Below are positions 1-7,555 of a stretch of 64,000 bases of DNA, piece by piece. The stretch's first letter is position 1. Each line of letters begins with the position of its first letter. Source of the DNA: Petrimonas sulfuriphila (GTDB lineage Bacteria > Bacteroidota > Bacteroidia > Bacteroidales > Dysgonomonadaceae); the NCBI RefSeq assembly GCF_051201015.1, contig NZ_JBPEHI010000008.1; one strand, given 5' to 3'. The notes under the pieces were generated by a model that was given only the letters and a program-made list of their open reading frames with translations, did not search any database and had not been told where the DNA came from. Both the position numbers and the translations under genes were made by a program.

Positions 1-151
1 GGTATTTAATTTCGGTAAACACAAGGGTAAGCCGGTGGCACAGGTCTTACGCAACGAGCCCAGTTATTACTCGTGGATGATGGATGGCGACTTTCCATTA
101 AACACCAAGCAGGTGCTTACGAAAATAAGGCTTCGGGAAATGAACGGTTAA
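1..151 (+). CDS. C-terminal end of a DnaQ-like 3'-5' exonuclease (partial)
   Basis: The window opens inside a reading frame that runs from base 2 to a TAA at 149-151. The last 49 residues contain FNFGKHKGKPV, then PSYYSWMMDGDFPLNT and the end KIRLREMNG. I recognise this as the C-terminal tail of the DnaQ-like exonuclease proteins of Bacteroidales (DNA polymerase III epsilon type), which remove mismatched 3' nucleotides. The catalytic exonuclease core lies outside the window, so the call rests on the tail alone. The next gene starts 10 bases later on the same strand. Confidence 0.7.
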   Translation, partial: VFNFGKHKGKPVAQVLRNEPSYYSWMMDGDFPLNTKQVLTKIRLREMNG

Positions 152-161
152 AACGACTGTT

Positions 162-857
162 ATGATTTATTTCCGATGGATGCTCTTGGTTTCACTTCCT
201 TTTCTGATCTTGTGTTGTGGAAAAGGTAAAGCGGAGACCACCGAAACTGCCGAAACCGTCAAGACGGCACGTGGAATTCCGTTGGAGCGGAAACAACGGT
301 TTTCGGGGAATTACAACAAGGAGTTCAACGATTTACAGGATGCTCACTTGTCGGCTGCTACTGCCTTGGGTATTTCACCGATGGCTTTACGCAACGATAC
401 GTTGAAGCTGAAAGATGAGCTTGTCCGATTGCCGGATGAACTGGAACTTTACAAAATGTACGATTTAACCCATTCTATTCCGTTTCTGGTTCCTTCAGCA
501 GCGCAGTTGTTTGTTGATATTACGCGGAATTTCAGGGATTCGCTTTACAGCAAAGATCTACCTCTTTACCGGCTTTACCTGACCAGTATCCTCCGCACCG
601 ATGAAGACCTTTCAATATTGACAAAAAGGAATATCAACGCCAGTGAAAACTCCACACATCGTTACGGAACTACCTTCGACATATCGTGGAAACGTTTCGA
701 CCCGGTGATGCCAGATTCCATTCGCCAGGTCCCGCCGGAACGGTTGAAGCTTGTGTTGGCGCAGGTACTTTTCGACTTAAAAAATCAACAACGGTGTTAC
801 GTGAAACACGAGCGGAAGCAGGCTTGTTTCCATATAACGGCAAGGGAAGAAAAGTAA
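162..857 (+). CDS. DUF5715 family exported protein, M15 peptidase-like
   Basis: This is a 231-residue protein with an N-terminal hydrophobic export segment (about residues 5-19) ending in Cys-Cys, so it may be a lipoprotein although the lipobox is poor. The second half carries STHRYGTTFDISW (near residue 166), which resembles the SxHxxGxxxD zinc-binding motif of M15 D-Ala-D-Ala carboxypeptidases such as VanY. Near the end, KHERKQACFHI resembles the second zinc histidine region. The length and motif order fit the Bacteroidetes DUF5715 family. A role in trimming peptidoglycan peptides is inferred from the fold only. It starts 10 bases after the exonuclease, so the two may be cotranscribed. Confidence 0.7.
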   Translation: MIYFRWMLLVSLPFLILCCGKGKAETTETAETVKTARGIPLERKQRFSGNYNKEFNDLQDAHLSAATALGISPMALRNDTLKLKDELVRLPDELELYKMYDLTHSIPFLVPSAAQLFVDITRNFRDSLYSKDLPLYRLYLTSILRTDEDLSILTKRNINASENSTHRYGTTFDISWKRFDPVMPDSIRQVPPERLKLVLAQVLFDLKNQQRCYVKHERKQACFHITAREEK

Positions 858-888
858 ATTTTATTCGTAATCTGTTATTAATTTGGTT

Positions 889-1638
889 ATGAAGAATCCA
901 TTTTTATTTCTACTGATAGGTGCCGGGTTGTTGACATCTGGTTGTTCTACCTATTATTTTTCAACGGTGGAGTCGTATCACAACCGTATTCCTGCAACCG
1001 AAAACGGTTATTTTACAACGGAGAAAAACGGTATCGTGGTTACTTATTCGTTCAACGAATATGGAGGGACTGTAAATTATGAGGTGTATAACACGTCAGA
1101 TAATCAATTGTTTATCGATTTAAGCAAATCAACCCTTGTTGCCGAGGATTTTGCTGTTCAGCACGGGAAAAGGGCTTCTGATGCCGGTTCGTCTGATAGT
1201 GCCAATCAGTCCGATACAAAGTTGTTTGTTCCCCCTCATTCACGAACAAGCTTTTCGCCGGTTTTACTTTACGATCTGTACGATATGCGCCTGCCAAAGC
1301 AACACTATGAAAAAGTCAGTATCGGGGGAAGTACCGTCAAAGGCATTGTCTTCTCGCCCGAAAATTCACCACTTATGTTTCGCACCTATCTAACTGTTGT
1401 TGATGGTAATGACCAATCGGAAACCGTTTTTGAAGACCTGTTTTTCATATCGCGCGCCTATAAAGTAAATTCTGCCAACAATTTTTTGATGAGCTATGCA
1501 AAACAACGGGGCGATATCTATTATTTTTCAGAGACAAATACTACCGGACAGGTGTTGGGCTGGACAACAGCCATCGTGTTGGTGGTGGGTGTGGCAGCTT
1601 TGACGGGAGGGGAGATTGTAGAAGAGACCTCATATTAA
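889..1638 (+). CDS. Uncharacterised lipoprotein
   Basis: The ATG at 889 gives a clean lipoprotein signal peptide (MKNPFLFLLIGAGLLTSGC, lipobox LTSGC). An upstream TTG at 883 is possible but adds only two residues. The mature part is rich in Ser, Thr and Asn, with short beta-like stretches. It ends with a hydrophobic segment (GWTTAIVLVVGVAALTGG) that looks like a membrane or barrel-inserting helix followed by EIVEETSY. I do not recognise the family. The gene lies 31 bases after the DUF5715 gene and 7 bases before truA on the same strand. The localisation (lipid-anchored in the envelope) is well supported; the function is unknown. Confidence 0.7.
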   Translation: MKNPFLFLLIGAGLLTSGCSTYYFSTVESYHNRIPATENGYFTTEKNGIVVTYSFNEYGGTVNYEVYNTSDNQLFIDLSKSTLVAEDFAVQHGKRASDAGSSDSANQSDTKLFVPPHSRTSFSPVLLYDLYDMRLPKQHYEKVSIGGSTVKGIVFSPENSPLMFRTYLTVVDGNDQSETVFEDLFFISRAYKVNSANNFLMSYAKQRGDIYYFSETNTTGQVLGWTTAIVLVVGVAALTGGEIVEETSY

Positions 1639-1645
1639 CAGATAA

Positions 1646-2410
1646 ATGATGAAGCGCTTTTTCATTACACTTTCGTATAACGGGAAAAAATATGTGGGCT
1701 GGCAAATACAACCCAACGGAGTCAGTGTGCAGCAGGTGCTACAGGATGCCCTTTCTACCGTTTTACGTGAACCGGTGGAAGTGGTGGGAGCGGGCAGAAC
1801 CGATGCGGGTGTGCATGCCCGGAAGATGGTGGCGCATGTTGATTTTTCGGATGAGCGTTTCGATTCAATGAGGTTGGTGAAAAACCTCAACAGCTTTCTG
1901 CCCCACGATATATCCATTCGCGAAATCCGGGAAGTGAGCCCCGACGCACATGCCCGCTTTTCAGCCATATCCCGGACGTATAAATATTACCTCACGACGG
2001 AAAAGAACCCGTTTCTGTACGATCTTACTTACCGGGTGTTTTTCCAACCCGATATAGACACCATGAATGCCTTGTGTGAGGTGTTGAAAGGATACGAAGA
2101 CTTTACCAGCTTCAGCCGGCTGCATAGCGATGTGAAAACCAACAACTGCCGTATAAGCGAAGCTTACTGGGAACAGGAAGATACCACCCGTTTTACTTTT
2201 ACCATCACCGCCGACCGGTTTCTTCGGAACATGGTCCGCGCCATCGTGGGAACATTGCTCGAAGCCGGCCGGGGAAAACTGGACGAGCGTGGTTTTCGAC
2301 GGATTATAGAAGCCAGGAACCGTCAGGTTGCCGGTGATTCTGCTCCCGGACATGCGTTGTTCCTTCACGAAGTGACCTATCCCGAGGAGGTCTGGGTGGT
2401 TGTCAGGTAA
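1646..2410 (+). CDS. truA: tRNA pseudouridine(38-40) synthase TruA
   Basis: TruA converts uridines 38, 39 and 40 in the tRNA anticodon arm to pseudouridine. The protein opens with ITLSYNGKKYVGWQ, the family's usual beginning, and carries GAGRTDAGVHA (near residue 50), which holds the catalytic aspartate. Later family blocks include the RTYKYY stretch and RFLRNMVRAIVGTLLEAG. At 254 residues the length is normal. Two ATG codons sit in tandem at 1646 and 1649 and either could be the start. The gene follows the lipoprotein gene by 7 bases and is followed by the protease patch. Confidence 0.95.
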   Translation: MMKRFFITLSYNGKKYVGWQIQPNGVSVQQVLQDALSTVLREPVEVVGAGRTDAGVHARKMVAHVDFSDERFDSMRLVKNLNSFLPHDISIREIREVSPDAHARFSAISRTYKYYLTTEKNPFLYDLTYRVFFQPDIDTMNALCEVLKGYEDFTSFSRLHSDVKTNNCRISEAYWEQEDTTRFTFTITADRFLRNMVRAIVGTLLEAGRGKLDERGFRRIIEARNRQVAGDSAPGHALFLHEVTYPEEVWVVVR

Positions 2411-2446
2411 CCGATGATTTACAGTATTTATAATAAATTGACGTTA

Positions 2447-2508
2447 TTTAAAGCGTATTGATGCAACGGAAGCGGCATTCATTGCATCTATATAGTAAAC
2501 GCTTTAAA
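2447..2508. repeat. Nested inverted repeats upstream of the C10 protease gene
   Basis: An outer pair, TTTAAAGCGT (2447-2456) and ACGCTTTAAA (2499-2508), is a perfect 10-base inverted repeat. Inside it, GATGCAA (2460-2466) and TTGCATC (2482-2488) form a second perfect 7-base pair. The whole structure ends 10 bases before the protease ATG at 2519. It could be an operator for a dimeric regulator or a hairpin in the mRNA leader; the sequence does not decide between them. Confidence 0.5.
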
Positions 2509-2518
2509 AAAGATACGT

Positions 2519-3841
2519 ATGAAAAATCTATTCAACAAGCTATGCATCCTCCTTTTTATTGCTCACTTTATTGCGTGTAGCCATGATGCAGTTGATGAAA
2601 TGAGTGTCTTCACAGAAGATGGCACTGTCGTAAACACGTTCAAAGTTTCGGAAAACGAAGCCAGGGAAACGTTAATGTCTTTTTTGGACAGGTTTGATAC
2701 AAGTTCTTCAGGCGGGGCTCGGAGCACATCCCAAAGGACAATCAAGGATATCCAGGCTTTCAATGTCAATCCAATGACAAGGGCTTCATCCGATGATGGC
2801 TATGAATTGCCTGAAGATCTGGAGACACTGTTCTACCTGATTAATTTCAATGATAACCAGGGATTCGGGATTGTGTCCGGAGATAAACGGACCACGCCTG
2901 TCCTTGCTATTATCGATGAAGGAGGATTGTCTTTGGATACTCTTTCGAGAGTTGATAATCCGGGATTTCTGATGTTTTTGGATCAAGTTGTGGTGATGCA
3001 ATTGAATGAAATAGCCGAATATGACTCGCAGACAGGAGCCCGTCCTTTACCCGTTTCTCCGGAGACCAGGGCTACTCCGGGTGATGTGTCGCCGCGATTA
3101 CAAACAAAATGGAGCCAGGGCGCACCTTATAATAAATTTGCTCCTAATGGTGTTACCGGGTGTGTAATAACAGCCGCGGCACAGGCGTTAAGCTATTTTC
3201 AAACAATAGGGCATGTCCAATGGCAATATCAGAACACATACGGTGCAAGTCCATTGAATTGGAGTCAAATTATTGCCGACAGCGAGGATTATCTCGGAGG
3301 GTATGGAAGGCTTCATCGTACAGCTCTAGAACATGCTCAATCAGCAGACCAGGTTTCTCACCTGATGCGCTATCTGGGTGTAACCCTTAAAGCTACTTAC
3401 AACAAGGGGAATAAGAAAGAAGGCCCTAGCACAAGCGCAGATTCAGGTGATGCCATAAAACATTTAAAAAATTGGTGCGGCCTTTCATCTTCAACCTCTT
3501 TAAGAGACTATAATGCTGATGGCGTTCGCGTCGCACTCCAACATAATCCAAACTCTCTTGTCTGGGCAAGAGGTAATGGCAATAGAACGAATAAATTCTT
3601 AGGTATGATATATACGTACAAAGACGGGCATGCCTGGATCATTGATGGAATAAGAATAATAGGGTCGACGGACTACGTGCATTGCAACTGGGGATGGGGC
3701 GGCAAATGCGACGGATACTTTGTGAGCGGCAGTTTTAACACGCAAGCGCCCCCCGCATTCTTAGACCCGATCGACGATGACCCGGGAACCGAACCGTATA
3801 ATTATAGGTATAGAAAGCAATATGCCGTGCTATCCCGATAA
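2519..3841 (+). CDS. C10 family cysteine protease (streptopain-like) lipoprotein
   Basis: This 440-residue secreted protease begins with a lipoprotein-type signal (FIAC, Cys20). Residues about 30-180 look like the Spi-type inhibitory propeptide, including IVSGDKRTTPVLAI. The mature domain carries the catalytic cysteine in GCVITAAAQAL (Cys215), the catalytic histidine in GHAWIIDG (His371) and the NWGWGG block (390-395) that closes the streptopain active site. All key residues are present, so it should be active after propeptide removal. The family includes SpeB and the Bacteroides fragilis Bfp proteases. A 212-residue lipoprotein gene starts 17 bases downstream and is probably cotranscribed. 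Confidence 0.88.
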   Translation: MKNLFNKLCILLFIAHFIACSHDAVDEMSVFTEDGTVVNTFKVSENEARETLMSFLDRFDTSSSGGARSTSQRTIKDIQAFNVNPMTRASSDDGYELPEDLETLFYLINFNDNQGFGIVSGDKRTTPVLAIIDEGGLSLDTLSRVDNPGFLMFLDQVVVMQLNEIAEYDSQTGARPLPVSPETRATPGDVSPRLQTKWSQGAPYNKFAPNGVTGCVITAAAQALSYFQTIGHVQWQYQNTYGASPLNWSQIIADSEDYLGGYGRLHRTALEHAQSADQVSHLMRYLGVTLKATYNKGNKKEGPSTSADSGDAIKHLKNWCGLSSSTSLRDYNADGVRVALQHNPNSLVWARGNGNRTNKFLGMIYTYKDGHAWIIDGIRIIGSTDYVHCNWGWGGKCDGYFVSGSFNTQAPPAFLDPIDDDPGTEPYNYRYRKQYAVLSR

Positions 3842-3858
3842 CTTAAAAGAATGAAACA

Positions 3859-4497
3859 ATGAAACGGATTCATATTTTATTTTTGGCCGGACTGCTCCCT
3901 TTCCTGTCCGGATGCGACAAGAATGAAGGCGTGTATGCCTATTCAAAAGAAATAGAAATTCAATATGTTGATAAACAGGGGAATATTTTATATTTCGATA
4001 AGGACGGGAATATCTCCTGTTTTGACAAGGTTGACTATTTTTCGCGGAAATTGAACGAGGAAGACTTTTTGACGACCTGCCCGATGGAGATCATATCCTT
4101 TACGAATGAAAGGGGTATCCCCGTGGAATATAAATTAGATTACCAGGTAGGTCATTTGTTCAGATTTCGCATGAATGATGGGCGAAAAAGCGAATACGGT
4201 TATGTCGTTAAATACAAAATCCCGCTTATTACCGGAGATTCAGTGGAAGAATTAAGGGTCACGCTCAAAGAAAACCACGGATTTCCCTGCGGGTGGCACA
4301 ACTGCCGGTATAATGGGAAAGATATTCGCGTTTATACCATGGAGGAAATTTTCCCGGATTATCATAACCCCCAGCAAGTTTTTGATAAAGAAAAGCATGC
4401 CCGTAGGTTGACGGAAATGCTGTATAGCGGGAATTTGGTAGCACATGAAGTAGAGGGATTCATTCTTGTCATAATTCCTGTTGATATTGCTTTGTAA
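3859..4497 (+). CDS. Uncharacterised lipoprotein downstream of the C10 protease
   Basis: This 212-residue protein starts with MKRIHILFLAGLLPFLSGC, a strong lipoprotein signal (lipobox LSGC). A short internal repeat follows: VDKQGNILYFD then KDGNISCFD. The rest is mixed alpha/beta with no motif I recognise. It lies 17 bases after the protease gene, so the two are probably one transcript. In some Bacteroides, C10 proteases are encoded next to Spi-like inhibitors. This protein has no obvious Spi similarity, so an inhibitor or partner role is only a hypothesis from position. Confidence 0.65.
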   Translation: MKRIHILFLAGLLPFLSGCDKNEGVYAYSKEIEIQYVDKQGNILYFDKDGNISCFDKVDYFSRKLNEEDFLTTCPMEIISFTNERGIPVEYKLDYQVGHLFRFRMNDGRKSEYGYVVKYKIPLITGDSVEELRVTLKENHGFPCGWHNCRYNGKDIRVYTMEEIFPDYHNPQQVFDKEKHARRLTEMLYSGNLVAHEVEGFILVIIPVDIAL

Positions 4498-4670
4498 ATA
4501 CATTTATGATGTAGTCATGCGGGAGCATGAAGTTTCTTATAAAAGGGATAAGAAATTATGGCACATTTCATAGGTTATGCAATATTCATTGGGATTGATA
4601 AGGTATATTTGAGTTTTTTGGTATTTTAAACACATAATGAAACCAAGTTATGAATTAAAACCATTGAACG

Positions 4671-6125
4671 ATGAAAACAACTAAATTATTATTAGAAATT
4701 TTTTTAAGTGTATGTGTAGCATATGCTTTCCTCACGTCTTGTACAGATAGTGAATACGAACCTTTCAAGGAAGTACTGGTGATTGCATCTGAAACAGTTA
4801 AAACAAATGAGGGAATTGCATATTGGGTAAAAGTAAATGGAAGTGACACATGGAAAATGATGCATACACAGATTGCAAATTTCAACCATGAAAGAGGGTA
4901 CGAATATGTAGTTGAAGTGAGCGTAAAAAAAATTAAGGATCCAGGACCAGATCAATCAAGTCACAAGTATACGCTTATAAAAATCATATCAAAAGAGAAG
5001 AAGGATTCAGAAGTTCCCCTTTTTACAACAGATTTCGCTGATCTTAAAAGTCGGAATGAGACTGCTTTCCCGAATGCCATCTGAGAAGTTGTGACTTTAC
5101 CAGACGGGACGCAATTTGAAAAGGTAGATTCTTTTTATATTTATCAGGGAGATATAGTCCTGAATGAAGAACAGGTTAATACTTTATTCAACAGTAGTTC
5201 TGATACACGTTCCGGTATCTCTACAAGTTCTGTAAAGTATTGGCATAGCCATAGAGTATATTATACTTTTGCTTCAGGATTTATTCTTAAACAAAATGTA
5301 TATGATGCTATTCAGGAATGGGAGACAAAAACTAGTTTAAGATTTATTGAAGGCACGGGATATGGTGATTATATTGAATTTTTTCATGGTGATGGAAATT
5401 ATTCAAATTCAATAGGACGGAAAGATGGAAAACAAGTAATAAGCCTTTCAGAAACAGGCTCTAACACAGGGACAGCTATACATGAAATTGGTCACGCTGT
5501 TGGACTTATTCATGAATAGTGCAAAAATGACAGGGATGATTTTGTTACTATATTATGGCAAAATATTGATCCTAAGTATACTAGTCAGTTTAATTTATAT
5601 CCTGCCGGAGCAATCAGAGATATAGGACCCTTTGATTTTTCTTCTGTAATGCTATACTCTTCTGATGCTTTTTCTGAAAACGGAAATCCAACAATGACAA
5701 CAACAGATGGTTTTTTCTTTATCGGACAACGGGCATTTCTATCAGCAGGGGATGTGGAGGGGGTAAAGTCAGCATATGGACCTCCTTTTCATAATGAAAA
5801 AGAGACAGTTACTGTAATTAATGAATATGTATCAGGCTTGGATGACTACAGCGAATACGATGTAGATTACACAATTTATTTTTATAACGACATAAATTGC
5901 GTGCAACGGTCATCATTAGTATATCCTCGGAATATAACTTATATTGAAGAAAGACACACATGCAATAGATACGGGGATGATATAAATGTATCCAGAACAT
6001 ATAGAAATATATTAGTACCCGCCGGTGCAACTTCATATAATCTGGGCACTGTTCGCAATATTGAACACTATATAATGAGTAATCCTAATGTAATTGATAG
6101 AACTATATATTATGTTTTAAAATAA
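4671..6125 (+). pseudogene. Astacin-type (M12A) metalloprotease lipoprotein with two in-frame stop codons
   Basis: One frame of 485 codons runs from ATG 4671 to TAA 6123-6125, interrupted only by TGA at 5082-5084 and TAG at 5517-5519; there is no frameshift. It begins with a lipoprotein signal ending LTSC. The zinc motif HEIGHAVGLIHE lies at 5481-5516, and TAG stands where astacins usually have Gln (HEQxRxDRD); the next codons read CKNDRDDFVTI. The Met-turn SVMLY is also present. The C-terminal 120 residues are unassigned. CAG to TAG explains the second stop in one step, and CGA or CAA could explain the first. Base composition is low (16 G/C in 5281-5340) against a G/C-rich neighbour, which suggests transfer. 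Programmed readthrough or sequencing error are alternatives. Confidence 0.8.
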
Positions 6126-6143
6126 ATGTGAGGGTGATAATAA

Positions 6144-6746
6144 ATAAGTGTGCCTGAAAGTAATTTTAACGCCTTTAGGGAAACCCTTTATCAGCTTTCG
6201 CCTGAGCTTGATGGCCTTCGTTTGAACATTGCTATTGACGATGACGGTAAATCATTCTGGGTGTTACGGTGTAAAGTCCCTTCCAATACTTTTCGCGAAC
6301 AATTGCCGATGGCTGTGGAAATGTTGAAAGAGAACAAGGATAAAAATATCGTGATGTACTGTACCGGAGGCATACGGTGTGAGAAAGCCAGCGCTTACCT
6401 GCGTTACAAAGGCTTTCCCCACGTATTTCACGTAGAAGGCGGTGTGATAGAATATGCCCGTAAAGCCAGGGAACAATGTTTGCCGTTGAAATTTATCGGA
6501 AAAAACTTCGTGTTTGATGAGCGTTTGGGAGAGCGGATTACCGATGATATCATCGCTCAATGCCATCAATGTGGTAAGCCTTGCGACAACCATACCAATT
6601 GTAACAACGACGGATGTCACCTGTTGTTTATTCAGTGCGATGAGTGTAAAAACAAGTACGACGGCTGTTGCAGTGATGAATGTAAGGAAGAGTTTCATTT
6701 GCCCGAAGAAGAACAACGGGCACGTCGTGCAGGAAGAGTCAATTAA
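6144..6746 (+). pseudogene. trhO: Remnant of TrhO (YceA), tRNA U34 hydroxylase: truncated and internally deleted
   Basis: TrhO is a rhodanese-type protein of about 320-350 residues that hydroxylates uridine 34 of tRNA. Here an open frame from 6144 (GTG at 6150) gives about 200 residues. The first roughly 90 residues of the family are missing. Ile-Ser codons at 6144-6149 still match the family's ISVP, so the GTG is an internal Val codon, not a native start. After FWVLRCKV the frame jumps to PSNTFREQLP near 6273-6282, skipping about 59 residues of the rhodanese domain. The catalytic YCTGGIRCEKAS and the C-terminal Cys cluster (CHQCGKPC, CCSDEC) remain. The usual tail after RRAGR is also short. 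It is almost certainly non-functional. It abuts the AT-rich astacin gene. Confidence 0.82.
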
Positions 6747-6753
6747 CTCCCAC

Positions 6754-7548
6754 TTATCTTACAGAGTAGGTATGCACGCTTCTCTCCCGGGCAGATGGCA
6801 GGTAATTGATTCCGTACCAGCATACCTGAAGCAGGATAAAGGCCAAAAGGAGAATAGTCATCGATGTCTTATTTTTCGATGTTTTCAGGAGCCGGTAATG
6901 GATGTAGACCAGGTATCCGAGCCACGTAGCGGCTGCCCACGTCTCTTTCGGATCCCAGCTCCAGTAATGTCCCCAGGCTTCTTTTGCCCAGATCGCCCCC
7001 ATTAGCATGCCCATCGTAACAAAAGCAACACCCACATACACCAGGTTGTCGGTCATATCCATGATACGTTCTTTGTCCTGGAGTTTTTCCTCCCGGAACA
7101 GGTAGTACAGGGCGACCAGCGTTACCGCTCCCAGAATGGCGTAAGAAAACATATAGATAATAACGTGCGGGGCAAACCACGGACTTTGCAGGGCAGGCAT
7201 CAACACCTTATTGTGGATATCGGGTTTAGCGATGTTCACAACGATAAAAACCGCCGAAAGGATGGTGCTGAACGATAATATCCATTTGTATCCCCAACGC
7301 TGGTAAGTTATCAGTCCGGCAACCGGCAGAAAAAAGGAATACCACAACCGGGTTTCACCCATCGTGCGCAACGGCGGCCGTTCCAGGGATATCCACATAC
7401 CGAGGATAAACGAGAAGAACACTCCCAGGCCTAAAACCGTAAACAAAGCCGGTAGCGTTTTTTTAGGTCTTCTTAGTGCCCATGCCGACGCTACTGTCCA
7501 AAGCAAAACTGATGGTATGGCAAAAAAGATAAAATGGTCCCAGGTCAT
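6754..7548 (-). CDS. ccsA: Cytochrome c biogenesis protein CcsA (ResC-like)
   Basis: CcsA is the membrane partner that handles haem and ligates it to CxxCH motifs of exported cytochromes (system II). The protein is almost entirely membrane segments and carries the tryptophan-rich WWD signature WGHYWSWDPKETW near its C-terminus, plus conserved histidines in the loops. I chose the ATG at 7548 (MTWDHF), giving 264 residues. An upstream frame extension to 7587 would overlap the resB-like gene. It ends the nrfH-nrfA-resB-ccsA run on the minus strand, 7 bases after the preceding stop, which places it in the nitrite reductase operon. Confidence 0.9.
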   Translation of the reverse strand: MTWDHFIFFAIPSVLLWTVASAWALRRPKKTLPALFTVLGLGVFFSFILGMWISLERPPLRTMGETRLWYSFFLPVAGLITYQRWGYKWILSFSTILSAVFIVVNIAKPDIHNKVLMPALQSPWFAPHVIIYMFSYAILGAVTLVALYYLFREEKLQDKERIMDMTDNLVYVGVAFVTMGMLMGAIWAKEAWGHYWSWDPKETWAAATWLGYLVYIHYRLLKTSKNKTSMTILLLAFILLQVCWYGINYLPSARERSVHTYSVR

Positions 7549-7555
7549 GTTCAAT

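Noticed and set aside
5091..5519. Second astacin fragment as a separate short gene starting at GTG 5091
   Set aside because: It lies in the same frame as the upstream lipoprotein part and lacks its own signal peptide, so one interrupted gene is simpler.
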